Source: Neolewinella lacunae
GTDB taxonomy: Bacteria; Bacteroidota; Bacteroidia; Chitinophagales; Saprospiraceae
Direction: 5' to 3'
NCBI RefSeq assembly: GCF_014349155.1
Contig: NZ_JACSIT010000152.1
Coordinates: 178,802 to 214,311, forward strand
DNA: 35,510 bases
Shown here in pieces: positions 8,419 to 15,889 of this stretch. A model generated the notes under the pieces. The model made no database searches. It was not told where the DNA came from and was given only the letters and a program-made list of their open reading frames with translations. Numbering within the stretch: the stretch's first letter is position 1; each line of letters starts with the position of its first letter. Made by a program: the position numbers and the translations under genes.

Positions 8419-9612
8419 ATGTTTGCTTTGTTTCGGAAATGCTTTGTTGTTTTCTCCCTGTTCTTCCTGGCCGGAAGTCTTTCGGCCCAGGGCATTGAAT
8501 TTTTCAAAGGGACCTGGTCGGAGGCGCTGGCCAAGGCCGCAGCCGAAGACAAGTTGATCTTTGTGGATGCCTACGCCAGCTGGTGTGGCCCCTGCAAGCA
8601 GATGGCGGCCAACGTCTTTCCCCAGGCGGCAGTGGGGGAGTACTTCAACGCCAATTTCATCAACGTGAAATTTGATATGGAGAAGGAGGAGTCGGCAGAA
8701 TTCCGGCAGAAGCACCGCGTGCGGGCCTACCCGACCCTGTTCTTCATTGATGGTAAAAACGAGGTGGTCCACCAGCTGGTTGGCGGACAGCGGGTGGAGG
8801 GACTCATTGCCGCCGGAGGGGTAGCGATGGGGAAGATGGACGATCTGGATGCTTACGCGGCCCAGTGGGAAGCCGGACCGCGCGACGCCAAACTGGCCCT
8901 GAAGTACATCCGGGCCCTGGTGCGCAGCAAGGAAAGCCACCTGAAAGTGACGAATGATTACCTCCGCGAGCAGCAGGACCTCACCTCGGACGAGCACCTC
9001 AATATTTTGCTGGTGGCGGCAACGGAAGCCGACAGCCGCATCTTTGACCTCCTGGTAGAAAAGGAGGACGCCATCATCGCCCGTTTTGGCGAAGAAGCTT
9101 ACCGCAACCAGGTGGAGCGGGCCGTACTGGCCACCAAAGCCAAGGCACTGGAATATAAAGACGCCAACCTGATGAAAACGGCGGTAGAAAAAATGGCGCT
9201 GGTGGATGCCGCAGCCAGCAAGCAACTCGCCCTGGCCGGCGCTTTTGCCCTGGCGGCGAAGGGCAGCGACCTCAAAACCTTCTACAAAGCCGCCAAGAAG
9301 TACCTTGATAAGGGCGTACTCGGCGAAAATGCCCGCCTGGAAGAGATTTTCCAGACCACCTCCTCTTCCGGTTTTATTCACGACGCGAAGGTCCTGGACC
9401 TGGCCATCGAGGCGGGAGCCCAGGCTGCCGCCAACGACGCTGCCACCGGCTACCGCCAGTACTACCGCCTGGCCGAGTTCCTCCTCAAGCAAGGTAAAGC
9501 CGACCAGGCCCTCAGCTACGCCAAGCAGGCCCTGAGCACCCTCCCCCCCGATCTGGGCAACTACGAGCGCGCCATCCAGGGCCTCATCCAGCGCATCGAA
9601 GAATCGCGCTAG
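8419..9612 (+). CDS. Periplasmic thioredoxin-fold protein with helical C-terminal region
   Basis: A 397-residue protein with a signal peptide (cleavage near LSAQG, about 24), then a thioredoxin domain (about 25-135) with the active site WCGPCK (Cys56, Cys59) and the cis-Pro segment RAYPTLFFIDG. The rest (140-397) is alpha-helical and Ala-rich and looks like degenerate TPR-type repeats, with a final AEFLLKQGKADQALSYAKQAL repeat. This resembles Bacteroidota thioredoxin-like proteins of the DUF255/thioredoxin_7 type that act in the periplasm as thiol reductases or chaperones. The substrate is unknown. It starts 63 bp after yidD and may share a transcript with it. Confidence 0.8.
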   Translation: MFALFRKCFVVFSLFFLAGSLSAQGIEFFKGTWSEALAKAAAEDKLIFVDAYASWCGPCKQMAANVFPQAAVGEYFNANFINVKFDMEKEESAEFRQKHRVRAYPTLFFIDGKNEVVHQLVGGQRVEGLIAAGGVAMGKMDDLDAYAAQWEAGPRDAKLALKYIRALVRSKESHLKVTNDYLREQQDLTSDEHLNILLVAATEADSRIFDLLVEKEDAIIARFGEEAYRNQVERAVLATKAKALEYKDANLMKTAVEKMALVDAAASKQLALAGAFALAAKGSDLKTFYKAAKKYLDKGVLGENARLEEIFQTTSSSGFIHDAKVLDLAIEAGAQAAANDAATGYRQYYRLAEFLLKQGKADQALSYAKQALSTLPPDLGNYERAIQGLIQRIEESR

Positions 9613-9731
9613 GCCAGTGGGGAGACTCCGCTGGGCGCTACTTTTACGGCGCAGGGCTGTTGGCCCGCCTTATGGATTCCCCTGTTGTACTGTGAATATG
9701 CTCTAAGCCACCCGTACCCACTTCCGTTGTT

Positions 9732-10883
9732 ATGTACCCCGATCTTTCCTACCTTTTTCACGACCTTTTCGGTACGGCGCCGGATAATTGGCTGAGCATT
9801 TTCAAGACCTTCGGGTTCTTTCTTTTGCTGGCCTTCATCGTTGCCGCCCGCCTGCTGAAGTGGGAGTTGCAGCGCCGCGAATCCATCGGCCAGCTCCAGC
9901 CCCGGCGGATGACGGTGGCACCGGGCGCGGGCGTGACTACGGCAGACTACCTTTTCAACGGGGTATTTGGCTTCGTGCTGGGCTATAAGGTACCCTACGC
10001 CATTGCCAACCTGGACACCTGGAAAGAGGACCCGACGGGGGTGTTGCTCTCCACGGAGGGCTGGTGGTGGAGCGGCCTGCTCGGTGGCCTGGCCTTCCTG
10101 GGCTACTACTATTACCTGAGCACCAAGGCTCCCAGTGACGTTCAGCCCCGGGAGGTCGACGTTTACCCCAGTGATCGGGTGGGCCCCATCACGATGATGG
10201 CGGCGCTGGGCGGTATCCTGGGGGCCAAGTTTTTTGCCATCCTCGAATATTTGCCGCGCTTCTTTGAAGATCCGCTGGGCGTGCTGCTCAGTGGCGATGG
10301 ACTGGCCATCTACGGCGGCCTCATCGGAGGCGCGCTGGCCGTGTTCTGGTACCTGCGCCGCAACCATATTCCCGCGATGCCCGTGGTGGATGCCGTGGCT
10401 CCTTCCCTGATTGTGGCCTACGGCGTGGGTCGCATCGGCTGCCAGTTGAGCGGCGACGGCGACTGGGGCATCGTGGCCGCCCCCCAGCCTGCGTGGTGGT
10501 TTTTGCCCGACTGGGTATGGAGTTATGACTTCCCCCACAACGTGCTCGAGCGCGGGGTGAAGATGGCGGGCTGCGAACTGGACTACTGCTACCGCCTGGC
10601 GGAGGCGGTGTACCCCACGTCAGTTTATGAAACGGTGATGGCCTTCGGGATTGGGGGCGTGCTCTGGGCCCTCCGCAAAAGGCTTACGCCGGTGCCGGGC
10701 CTGCTTTTTGCGATCTACCTTTTCTTCAATGGAGTGGAGCGCTTTTTCATTGAGTTCATCCGGGTCAATGACCGCTATGACGTGCTGGGGCTTTCCCTTA
10801 GCCAGGCGCAGATTATTGCCATCTGCTTCATGCTGGCGGGCTTACTGGGGGGCTGGTACTTTTTACGTCGGGCGCGGGTTTAG
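9732..10883 (+). CDS. lgt: Prolipoprotein diacylglyceryl transferase
   Basis: Transfers diacylglyceryl from phosphatidylglycerol to the lipobox Cys of prolipoproteins at the inner membrane, the first step of lipoprotein maturation. The 383-residue protein has about seven hydrophobic segments, the conserved YGGLIGG (194-200), the signature GVGRIGCQLSGDGDWG (231-246), and ERFFIEFIRVNDRY near 335-350. It is longer than the roughly 290 residues of enterobacterial Lgt, with extra periplasmic-loop sequence (about 245-285) common in Bacteroidota. It fits the window's lipoproteins (cytochrome c, OmpA-family). A short hairpin plus T-run follows. Confidence 0.93.
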   Translation: MYPDLSYLFHDLFGTAPDNWLSIFKTFGFFLLLAFIVAARLLKWELQRRESIGQLQPRRMTVAPGAGVTTADYLFNGVFGFVLGYKVPYAIANLDTWKEDPTGVLLSTEGWWWSGLLGGLAFLGYYYYLSTKAPSDVQPREVDVYPSDRVGPITMMAALGGILGAKFFAILEYLPRFFEDPLGVLLSGDGLAIYGGLIGGALAVFWYLRRNHIPAMPVVDAVAPSLIVAYGVGRIGCQLSGDGDWGIVAAPQPAWWFLPDWVWSYDFPHNVLERGVKMAGCELDYCYRLAEAVYPTSVYETVMAFGIGGVLWALRKRLTPVPGLLFAIYLFFNGVERFFIEFIRVNDRYDVLGLSLSQAQIIAICFMLAGLLGGWYFLRRARV

Positions 10884-10898
10884 GATGCTGGTTTTTTT

Positions 10899-10916
10899 CC
10901 GCTGCGCGGTTTTTTT
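10899..10916 (+). terminator. Short terminator after lgt
   Basis: CCGC-TGC-GCGG followed by seven T, 15 bp past the lgt stop. The stem is only 4 bp but GC-only and the T-run is clean. It gives no T-run for the convergent batC. Confidence 0.45.
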
Positions 10917-10918
10917 GA

Positions 10919-10946
10919 ACCACTAAGACATTAAGGTCACTAAGGG
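10919..10946. repeat. Short CACTAAGG-type direct repeats
   Basis: Three imperfect 9-10 nt repeats of the type ACCACTAAG / ACATTAAGGT / CACTAAGGG. Simple repeats of this kind are frequent between genes in Bacteroidota. It lies between the ends of lgt and batC. Confidence 0.6.
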
Positions 10947-11029
10947 TTGTAGTAGGGTCTTCGTACGTTACCGGGGTACAGCGAAAACAAGGGGACACAT
11001 CCTCCCATCCGGGGCTTGACGCAGCGCAT

Positions 11030-11821
11030 TTACCAATCCTTGCCATCGGTGCAGCCCGAGCGTTCGCCCTTCTGCAATTTGCGCATGGTCTCCTTTTCCG
11101 CTTCGGCGGCGATGGCCAGTTGCCGTTCGGCTTCTTCGCGGCTCATGCGGGGCTGGTTGGGGTTGGCCTGCGATTGGCCTTGCTGGTTCTGGGGGCTGTC
11201 TTGTTGGTTGGGGTTGTCTTGGGGTTGACCCGGTTGTTGCTGTTGTTCGCCGGGTTGCTGCTGCTGGTTTTGCTGCTGCTGCTGCTGCTCGTCGGGCTGG
11301 CCCTCTCCCTGCTGTTGCTGTTGTTGGTTTTGCTGCTGTTCCTGCTCCTGCTGGTCTTGGTTCTGTTGGTTTTGCTGTTGCTGCTGTTCCTGTTGCTGGA
11401 GCTGGCGGATGGCTTTGCTGAGGTTGTACTTGGTTTCTACGTCGTCGGGATTGATGCGGAGGCTTTGCTTGTAGGCTTCGATGCTTTCCTGGTACTGCTT
11501 TTGTTGGTACTGGGCGTCGCCGAGGTTGCGGTAGGCGCGGGAGCTTACGTCGGGGTCATCCGTCAGGCTGGCCGCTTCTTCGTAGCGTTTGGCGGCTTCC
11601 TGGTAGTCGCCGCGTTCGTAGAGGGCGTTGCCGAGGTTGTAATTTCCTTGGGCGGAGTTGTCTTTTTCCAGGGCCTGGTTGTATTCCTGGCGGGCTTGCT
11701 CGTAGTTCTGATCTTTGTAGGCCTTATCTCCCCGGCGCAGGGCACGGTGGGCCGCCTGGGCATCGAGGGTGCTCAGGGTCGCGATAAAGCAAAGGGCAAG
11801 GAGGCAGATTCTCAGGTACAT
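11030..11821 (-). CDS. batC: TPR protein with glutamine-rich tail, BatC-like
   Basis: A 263-residue exported protein, last gene of the Bat operon. A signal peptide (cut near DAQA, about 22) is followed by three TPR units (about 23-56, 59-92, 94-127) with typical spacing of Ala/Gly/Tyr, and then a low-complexity region of nearly 90 residues (about 141-228) made of Gln, Asn, Pro, Gly and Glu. It ends with a charged helix (SREEAERQLAIAAEAEKETMRKL). TPR proteins in this operon are thought to bridge the VWA proteins BatA and BatB in a periplasmic complex. It starts 41 bp after batB. The Gln codons mix CAG and CAA, so this is not a pure triplet repeat. Confidence 0.85.
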   Translation of the reverse strand: MYLRICLLALCFIATLSTLDAQAAHRALRRGDKAYKDQNYEQARQEYNQALEKDNSAQGNYNLGNALYERGDYQEAAKRYEEAASLTDDPDVSSRAYRNLGDAQYQQKQYQESIEAYKQSLRINPDDVETKYNLSKAIRQLQQQEQQQQQNQQNQDQQEQEQQQNQQQQQQGEGQPDEQQQQQQNQQQQPGEQQQQPGQPQDNPNQQDSPQNQQGQSQANPNQPRMSREEAERQLAIAAEAEKETMRKLQKGERSGCTDGKDW

Positions 11822-11862
11822 CGGTGGCGGTTTGTGGAAGTTAGGTTGGGCAGGTGGGTGGT

Positions 11863-12888
11863 TTAAATCTCAAAAGCGGCGGCCCGCTTGCGGTCTTTCC
11901 AACCCATGCTGAACTCGATGAGCAGCAGCAGGAGGGCGGGGGCCAGGAAGTAGTAGAAGTAACTATCGTAAGTAGAAAAAGATTGGCTTTCAAACTCTTG
12001 TTTCTCGATGCGGTCTACGCGGGCGCGGATGGCGTTGGCCAGGGCTTTGCTGTCGCCCGTGAGGGGGAAGTAGGCACCGCCGCCCTGGCTGGCGATGGCT
12101 TCCAGGGTGGCGGGATTGGCGTTGGTCGTGGCTGCGCCGCCGCCGGTGGTGCGGACGTAGTCTTTGCGGCCATTGCTCAGGGTAACGGGCATGAGGCTGC
12201 CTTCTTGCTTGCCGACGCCGACGGTGTAGATGAGCAAACCCTTGCCGTGGGCCGCCGCCGCTGCCGCCGCTGCCGACCCCGTGTGGTCTTCCCCGTCGGA
12301 AATCAGGATGAGGGCGCGGTGGTTGGCACTGCCTTCTTCGTAGGCTTCTTCGGCGCGTTCAATGGCCTCGGCCAGGTTGGTGCCCTGGGCGCTGATCTGG
12401 TAAGGCGCGGCGGCGGAGAGGACCGACTTGACGAAGGCATAATCCGTCGTCAACGGCGCCTGCATCAGCGAGGTACAGGTGAAAAGCTCCACGCCCAGGT
12501 TGTTCCCCACCAGCTCGTCCACCAGCGCAGTAGAAAAGTAGCGCGCCCGTTCCATGCGGCTGGGCTGGACGTCTTCGGCCAGCATCGAGTTGGAAATGTC
12601 CAGCCCGATGATGATGTCGATGCCCCGCCGCTTGATCTCCTGCCGCTCGGCCGCCCACTGGGGGTTGGCCAGGGCCAACGCGAGAAAAGGAATGGCCAGC
12701 AGGAGGAGCGAGAATTTCGTCCAGGGCAAACGCCGGTTCAGCCCCGGGGCCAGGTGATCGAGCAACTCACGGTTGGCAAAGCGTTGCAGTGCCGCCCGGC
12801 GTTGCCGCCAGTACCACACGAAGATGGCCAGTAAGACCGGGACGGCCAGCAGCAACCAAAGGTATTCGGGAGATTGTAGTCGGAACAT
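11863..12888 (-). CDS. batB: VWA-domain membrane protein BatB
   Basis: A 341-residue inner-membrane protein with two N-terminal membrane helices (about 8-27 and 58-75), a periplasmic von Willebrand A domain (about 88-290) with an intact metal site DISNS (Asp97, Ser99, Ser101) and the SDGEDHTG loop, and a C-terminal membrane helix (about 308-328). An eight-residue Ala run lies after SDGEDHTGS. Bat proteins are linked to oxygen or stress tolerance in Bacteroides and Leptospira, though the mechanism is not settled. It lies downstream of the unknown 180-residue gene after a 140 bp gap filled by two repeat types, so the operon may be interrupted or carry an internal signal there. Confidence 0.9.
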   Translation of the reverse strand: MFRLQSPEYLWLLLAVPVLLAIFVWYWRQRRAALQRFANRELLDHLAPGLNRRLPWTKFSLLLLAIPFLALALANPQWAAERQEIKRRGIDIIIGLDISNSMLAEDVQPSRMERARYFSTALVDELVGNNLGVELFTCTSLMQAPLTTDYAFVKSVLSAAAPYQISAQGTNLAEAIERAEEAYEEGSANHRALILISDGEDHTGSAAAAAAAAHGKGLLIYTVGVGKQEGSLMPVTLSNGRKDYVRTTGGGAATTNANPATLEAIASQGGGAYFPLTGDSKALANAIRARVDRIEKQEFESQSFSTYDSYFYYFLAPALLLLLIEFSMGWKDRKRAAAFEI

Positions 12889-12944
12889 AAGCTTTCAGCG
12901 TAGGGCAGTGGCTTTGGCGCAAGTTACGCCTTTCCCTCCATTGC

Positions 12945-13003
12945 TCTCCCCCTTTGGGGGTTGGGGGGCCAACGAACTCCCCCTTTCGGGGGGGCGGGGG
13001 GGA
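12945..13003. repeat. GC-rich palindromic repeat (CTCCCCCTTNGGGGG type)
   Basis: Two adjacent imperfect palindromes, CTCCCCCTTTGGGGG and CTCCCCCTTTCGGGGG, separated by TTGGGGGGCCAACGAA and followed by more G. Similar repeats are common between genes of Bacteroidota. It sits between the 180-residue gene and batB and would form strong hairpins in the operon mRNA. A related copy lies at about 14616-14643. Confidence 0.75.
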
Positions 13004-13020
13004 GCACCTGCGGCCGCGCC
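13004..13020 (+). repeat. Dispersed 17 bp motif, copy c (Bat operon)
   Basis: Exact GCACCTGCGGCCGCGCC, immediately next to the palindromic G/C repeat and 8 bp downstream (on the minus strand) of the 180-residue gene's stop. Confidence 0.85.
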
Positions 13021-13028
13021 CACCCACG

Positions 13029-13571
13029 TCACTTTTTCTTGATCTCGCGGATCTTGGCCAAAATCGATGGCGTCATTTCCTTGGGCATCTCGAAGGTGTC
13101 GCGGCGGTAACGCGACCAGGCTTCCTCCTCCGCCAAACGGTGGTCCACTTCCTGCCGCGCCAGCGCACAGAGGCGCTTGAGTTGGGGGAATTTCTTTACG
13201 ATCTCCTCCAAAATGCGCTGGCATTCCTCCATGCTGTTGCTGGGGAAAATATCGACCTGCAGGGCAATTTCAATCCGCCGCGGCTGCCGGCTGTAAAACC
13301 ACTCCTGGATGCTTTCGAGGTCGACGTCTGCACTGGCTTCGCCCGACCACACCAGGAGGTTGTACAACTCGGCGACCTTCGTGGCGGGTACCCCCTCGGA
13401 AAGGCGAAAGATCAACTCCGTGAGCCCGTCCTCCGGTACGAGGTCCAAAAAGGCCTGCAACTCGCGGAAGGCATCTTCGGCCAACGCAATTTCCTCATAA
13501 CCGGGGCGGCCCCGGAGGGTCATGCGCTCGTAAACGCGGTGCAGTTGTTCTTTGGCGGCGGTAGGATTCAA
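13029..13571 (-). CDS. Unrecognised 180-residue protein within the Bat operon
   Basis: I do not recognise a family. The protein is soluble, has no signal peptide or membrane segment, and is rich in charged helices (IALAEDAFRELQAFLDL; ECQRILEEIVKKFPQLKRLCALARQEVDHRLAEEEAW), ending in Lys-rich IREIKKK. It contains no enzyme-like motif that I can see. It lies between batA (12 bp upstream) and batB (140 bp downstream), on the same strand, which suggests a cytoplasmic partner of the Bat complex. Codon use matches the neighbours. The coding call rests on length, codon use and operon position. Confidence 0.75.
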   Translation of the reverse strand: MNPTAAKEQLHRVYERMTLRGRPGYEEIALAEDAFRELQAFLDLVPEDGLTELIFRLSEGVPATKVAELYNLLVWSGEASADVDLESIQEWFYSRQPRRIEIALQVDIFPSNSMEECQRILEEIVKKFPQLKRLCALARQEVDHRLAEEEAWSRYRRDTFEMPKEMTPSILAKIREIKKK

Positions 13572-13583
13572 GCGGGCAGTGGG

Positions 13584-14588
13584 TTAGGGTACGGTCTTCA
13601 ACACCGTGTACCGCAAGACGGTTTCGAGCAGCAGCAGGAAGAGCCCAAAGAGCAAAAAGCGGGCAAACTGTTCTTCGTAGCGCTTGAAAACGGTGGTCTC
13701 GATTTCCGTCTTTTCCAGTTCGTCGATGTAGCCGTAGATGGATTCGAGCTCTTCGGTATCGCGGGCGCGGAAGTAGCGGCCGTTGGTCGTCTCGGCGATG
13801 TAGGAAAGCAGTTTATCGTCTACCGTCCCCCGCGTAGGTTTAAAGGTGTAGCGGCCGCCGCCCAGGGGGCTGGAGGGCATCAGGGTTTCCTGTCCACTGC
13901 CCACGCCGATGGTGTAAACGCGGATGCCGAATTCCTTGGCCAGCTCGGCGGCGAGCTCCGGACTGTGGTAGCCGGCGTTGTTTTCGCCGTCGGTCAGCAG
14001 AATGATGATTTTGCTGGCCGTGGGACTGTCCTTAAGGCGGTTAACGGCCGTCGCCAGGCCCGAGCCGATGGCCGTGCCGTCGGTAATTTCCCCCATCTGC
14101 AATTCGGCCAGAAAGCGGTCGATGATGGCTTTGTCTACCGTCAGTGGCGACTTCGTATACGCCTCGCCAGCGTACACCACCAGGCCGATGCGGTCAAATT
14201 CCCGGCGGGAGACGAAGTCGCGCGCCACCTGCTTGGCCACCTCCAGGCGGTTGGGCATAAAGTCGGTAGCGCCCATGCTCGTGGAAAGGTCGAGGGTCAA
14301 AATGATGTCGATGCCTTCGGCCGTGACGGATTCTTCGCTCAGATCGAGCCGCGGCCGGGCCAGCGCAACGATGAAGAGGCACAGGGCGGCCACCCGCAGC
14401 AGGGGCAGGGCCGGCCGGGCCATTCCGCGCCAGCCTTTCATGTCCCGGATGGACCGGGTGCTGGGCAGGCGAAGGCTCACTTCCCGTTCCCGTTCGCGGC
14501 GCAGCTGCCAAAAATAAAGCAGGGGCGGTACCACCAGCAGGGGTAGCAACCAGGGGAAAACGAACTCAAATTGGTTCCACCAGCTCAT
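13584..14588 (-). CDS. batA: VWA-domain membrane protein BatA
   Basis: A 334-residue inner-membrane protein. Membrane helices lie near 10-28 and 60-78; the VWA domain (about 92-290) has the intact metal-binding DLSTS (Asp100, Ser102, Ser104), then TDGTAIGSGL and LTDGENN for the other metal-site loops. A last helix (about 306-326) anchors the C-terminus. The ATG overlaps the stop of the upstream gene as ATGA, so they are translationally coupled. BatA and BatB are paralogues that probably act together. The MoxR ATPase and DUF58 protein that usually precede them are not within this window. Confidence 0.9.
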   Translation of the reverse strand: MSWWNQFEFVFPWLLPLLVVPPLLYFWQLRREREREVSLRLPSTRSIRDMKGWRGMARPALPLLRVAALCLFIVALARPRLDLSEESVTAEGIDIILTLDLSTSMGATDFMPNRLEVAKQVARDFVSRREFDRIGLVVYAGEAYTKSPLTVDKAIIDRFLAELQMGEITDGTAIGSGLATAVNRLKDSPTASKIIILLTDGENNAGYHSPELAAELAKEFGIRVYTIGVGSGQETLMPSSPLGGGRYTFKPTRGTVDDKLLSYIAETTNGRYFRARDTEELESIYGYIDELEKTEIETTVFKRYEEQFARFLLFGLFLLLLETVLRYTVLKTVP

Positions 14589-15604
14589 ATTTCTTGCTCG
14601 GTTTGGGTGGTGGCTCCCCCCCGGCCCCCCGAAGGGGGGAGAGGAGAAGGTTCCTGAGTCGCAGGAGGGGGAGAAACTGGGGATGGCGTTGGCCTTCCCG
14701 TCGTTTGGACGAAATTGCGGACGCGTTCCAGGCTCCGGGGGTGGAGCTCAGCGGCTGGCGTGGCCTGGGCAAATTTTACGAGGTCGGAAAGCTGCAACAA
14801 CTCGCCCAGTTCGTGGCCTTGCACGCCGTCCAGTTCCTCCCGGCGACCCAGTTCGGCGGTGATCTGCCGGGTGGTCATCTCCATCGCCGCTACGCCAAAG
14901 CGGCTTTCCAGGTATTCCCGCAGGATGCGCGTCAGTTCGCTGTAGTATTCCTTGGTTTGCCCCGCTTGCCAGAGTTCGCGGGCCTCCAGGGCCTTGAGTT
15001 GGGTGAGGGCAATGACGTCGGCCGGCGGCGGCGGAGGTGGTGGCGGAGTGGCCCGTTGCCGCCGTTGCCGTTGGCGGTAGACCAGGTAGCCCACGCCCGC
15101 TACGGCCAGGAACAGGAAGAGCGGCCAGAAGTCGAAGACGTTCAGCGGCTCTTCAATGATGGGTTTGATGGGGCGCAGCTCATTGTCGTCGCCCACCGGT
15201 ACGGCGCGGACGCGCAGCAGGAGGTCTTCGGTAAAGGCCGTATCGCGCCCGCCATCGGCCGCCAGGTAGGTGTAGGGCAGGCGCGGCACCACGATGTAGC
15301 CGGTATCGAAACTCGTAATGAGGAAGCGTTGCTGCAGCAGCAGTTCGGGGGATTCGGCCACGGTGCTCAACGGCTTGGCGTCAATCACTTCCAGTCCCTC
15401 GGCGGCGTTGAGGAAGTCGGCGGGCAAAGCGCTTACCTGCGTGGCCGGCGGCGCGGAGATGTTGACCTCCAGCCAGATCTGGTCGCCAATGTCGATCGTC
15501 TTCTGGGCCAGCGCCGCCCGGGCCAACACCCGCTCGTTGGTCGCCTGTTGGGCGGGCAACACGGCGCTCAGGAAAAGACAGCAAAGCAAAAGACGTAAGG
15601 GCAT
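14585..15604 (-). CDS. DUF4381-like single-pass membrane protein of the Bat operon
   Basis: A 339-residue protein with a signal peptide (MPLRLLLCCLFLSAVLPAQ), a periplasmic beta-rich domain (about 20-150), one membrane helix (about 161-182, FWPLFLFLAVAGVGYLVY), a proline run (TPPPPPPPPA), and a cytoplasmic helical domain with YYSELTRILREYLESRFG, the hallmark of DUF4381-type Bat proteins. I chose ATG 15604 because the signal peptide starts there; an open frame begins 39 bp earlier. The C-terminal 20-odd residues (Pro/Ser/Gly-rich, then GATTQTEQEI) are encoded by a copy of the GC-rich palindromic repeat and look like a recent addition. Overlaps batA by 4 bp. Confidence 0.8.
   Translation of the reverse strand: MPLRLLLCCLFLSAVLPAQQATNERVLARAALAQKTIDIGDQIWLEVNISAPPATQVSALPADFLNAAEGLEVIDAKPLSTVAESPELLLQQRFLITSFDTGYIVVPRLPYTYLAADGGRDTAFTEDLLLRVRAVPVGDDNELRPIKPIIEEPLNVFDFWPLFLFLAVAGVGYLVYRQRQRRQRATPPPPPPPPADVIALTQLKALEARELWQAGQTKEYYSELTRILREYLESRFGVAAMEMTTRQITAELGRREELDGVQGHELGELLQLSDLVKFAQATPAAELHPRSLERVRNFVQTTGRPTPSPVSPPPATQEPSPLPPSGGRGGATTQTEQEI
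14616..14643. repeat. GC-rich palindromic repeat inside the DUF4381-like gene
   Basis: CCCCCCCGG then CCCCCCGAAGGGGGG, related to the repeat at 12945-13003. It is translated in frame as part of LPPSGGRGG near the C-terminus of the DUF4381-like protein. Confidence 0.65.
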
Positions 15605-15834
15605 GCGGCAAAGATAAGTAAAGGAGGAAAGGCGAAAAGGCATAAAGGGGAAAAGGAGTAAAGGCGTAAGGTCGCGCGTCTGCTACTGAACTATATACTA
15701 TGCACTATGAACTAAAAAAGGGCGCTGCCGCAGGTGCAAGGTAAGGTTGGACAGCAGCAGCGGACGCCAGGGAGACTGTTCATCTAAGTGTGTCTAGTGA
15801 ACTATGAACTACTGCACTATTGAACTATCCCCAC
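15605..15834. repeat. Gap with degenerate AAAGG- and GAACTAT-type repeats
   Basis: About 15617-15672 is a purine-rich run of imperfect AAAGGNGNAAAGG words. About 15680-15714 and 15795-15828 hold imperfect repeats of ACTATGAACT / GAACTAT. One-mismatch copy g of the dispersed 17 bp motif (15721-15737) lies between. No gene is visible; the region separates the divergent Bat operon and thrS. Confidence 0.6.
15721..15737 (-). repeat. Dispersed 17 bp motif, copy g (one mismatch)
   Basis: The minus strand reads GCACCTGCGGCAGCGCC, 16 of 17 identical to the other six copies. It lies between the Bat operon and thrS and is preceded on the minus strand by a pyrimidine-rich CCTTACCTT, as in other copies. 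Confidence 0.75.
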
Positions 15835-15842
15835 TACCTTTG
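15835..15842 (+). promoter_or_regulatory. Candidate -7 box for thrS (TACCTTTG)
   Basis: TACCTTTG matches TAnnTTTG 48 bp before the thrS ATG. No convincing -33 TTTG is present upstream. No tRNA-like leader or T-box was seen. Confidence 0.45.
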
Positions 15843-15889
15843 CGGCCAAACAAAGCGCCTTCGTTTGTAGGGAGGCAAATATTTACCCA

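Noticed and set aside
12954..14546. Long open frame on the plus strand (530 codons)
   Set aside because: Runs antisense through batA and the 180-residue gene and begins inside repeat DNA; no domain recognised.
15605..15889. T-box or other riboswitch upstream of thrS
   Set aside because: No T-box sequence or stem set is visible, and T-boxes are not expected in Bacteroidota.
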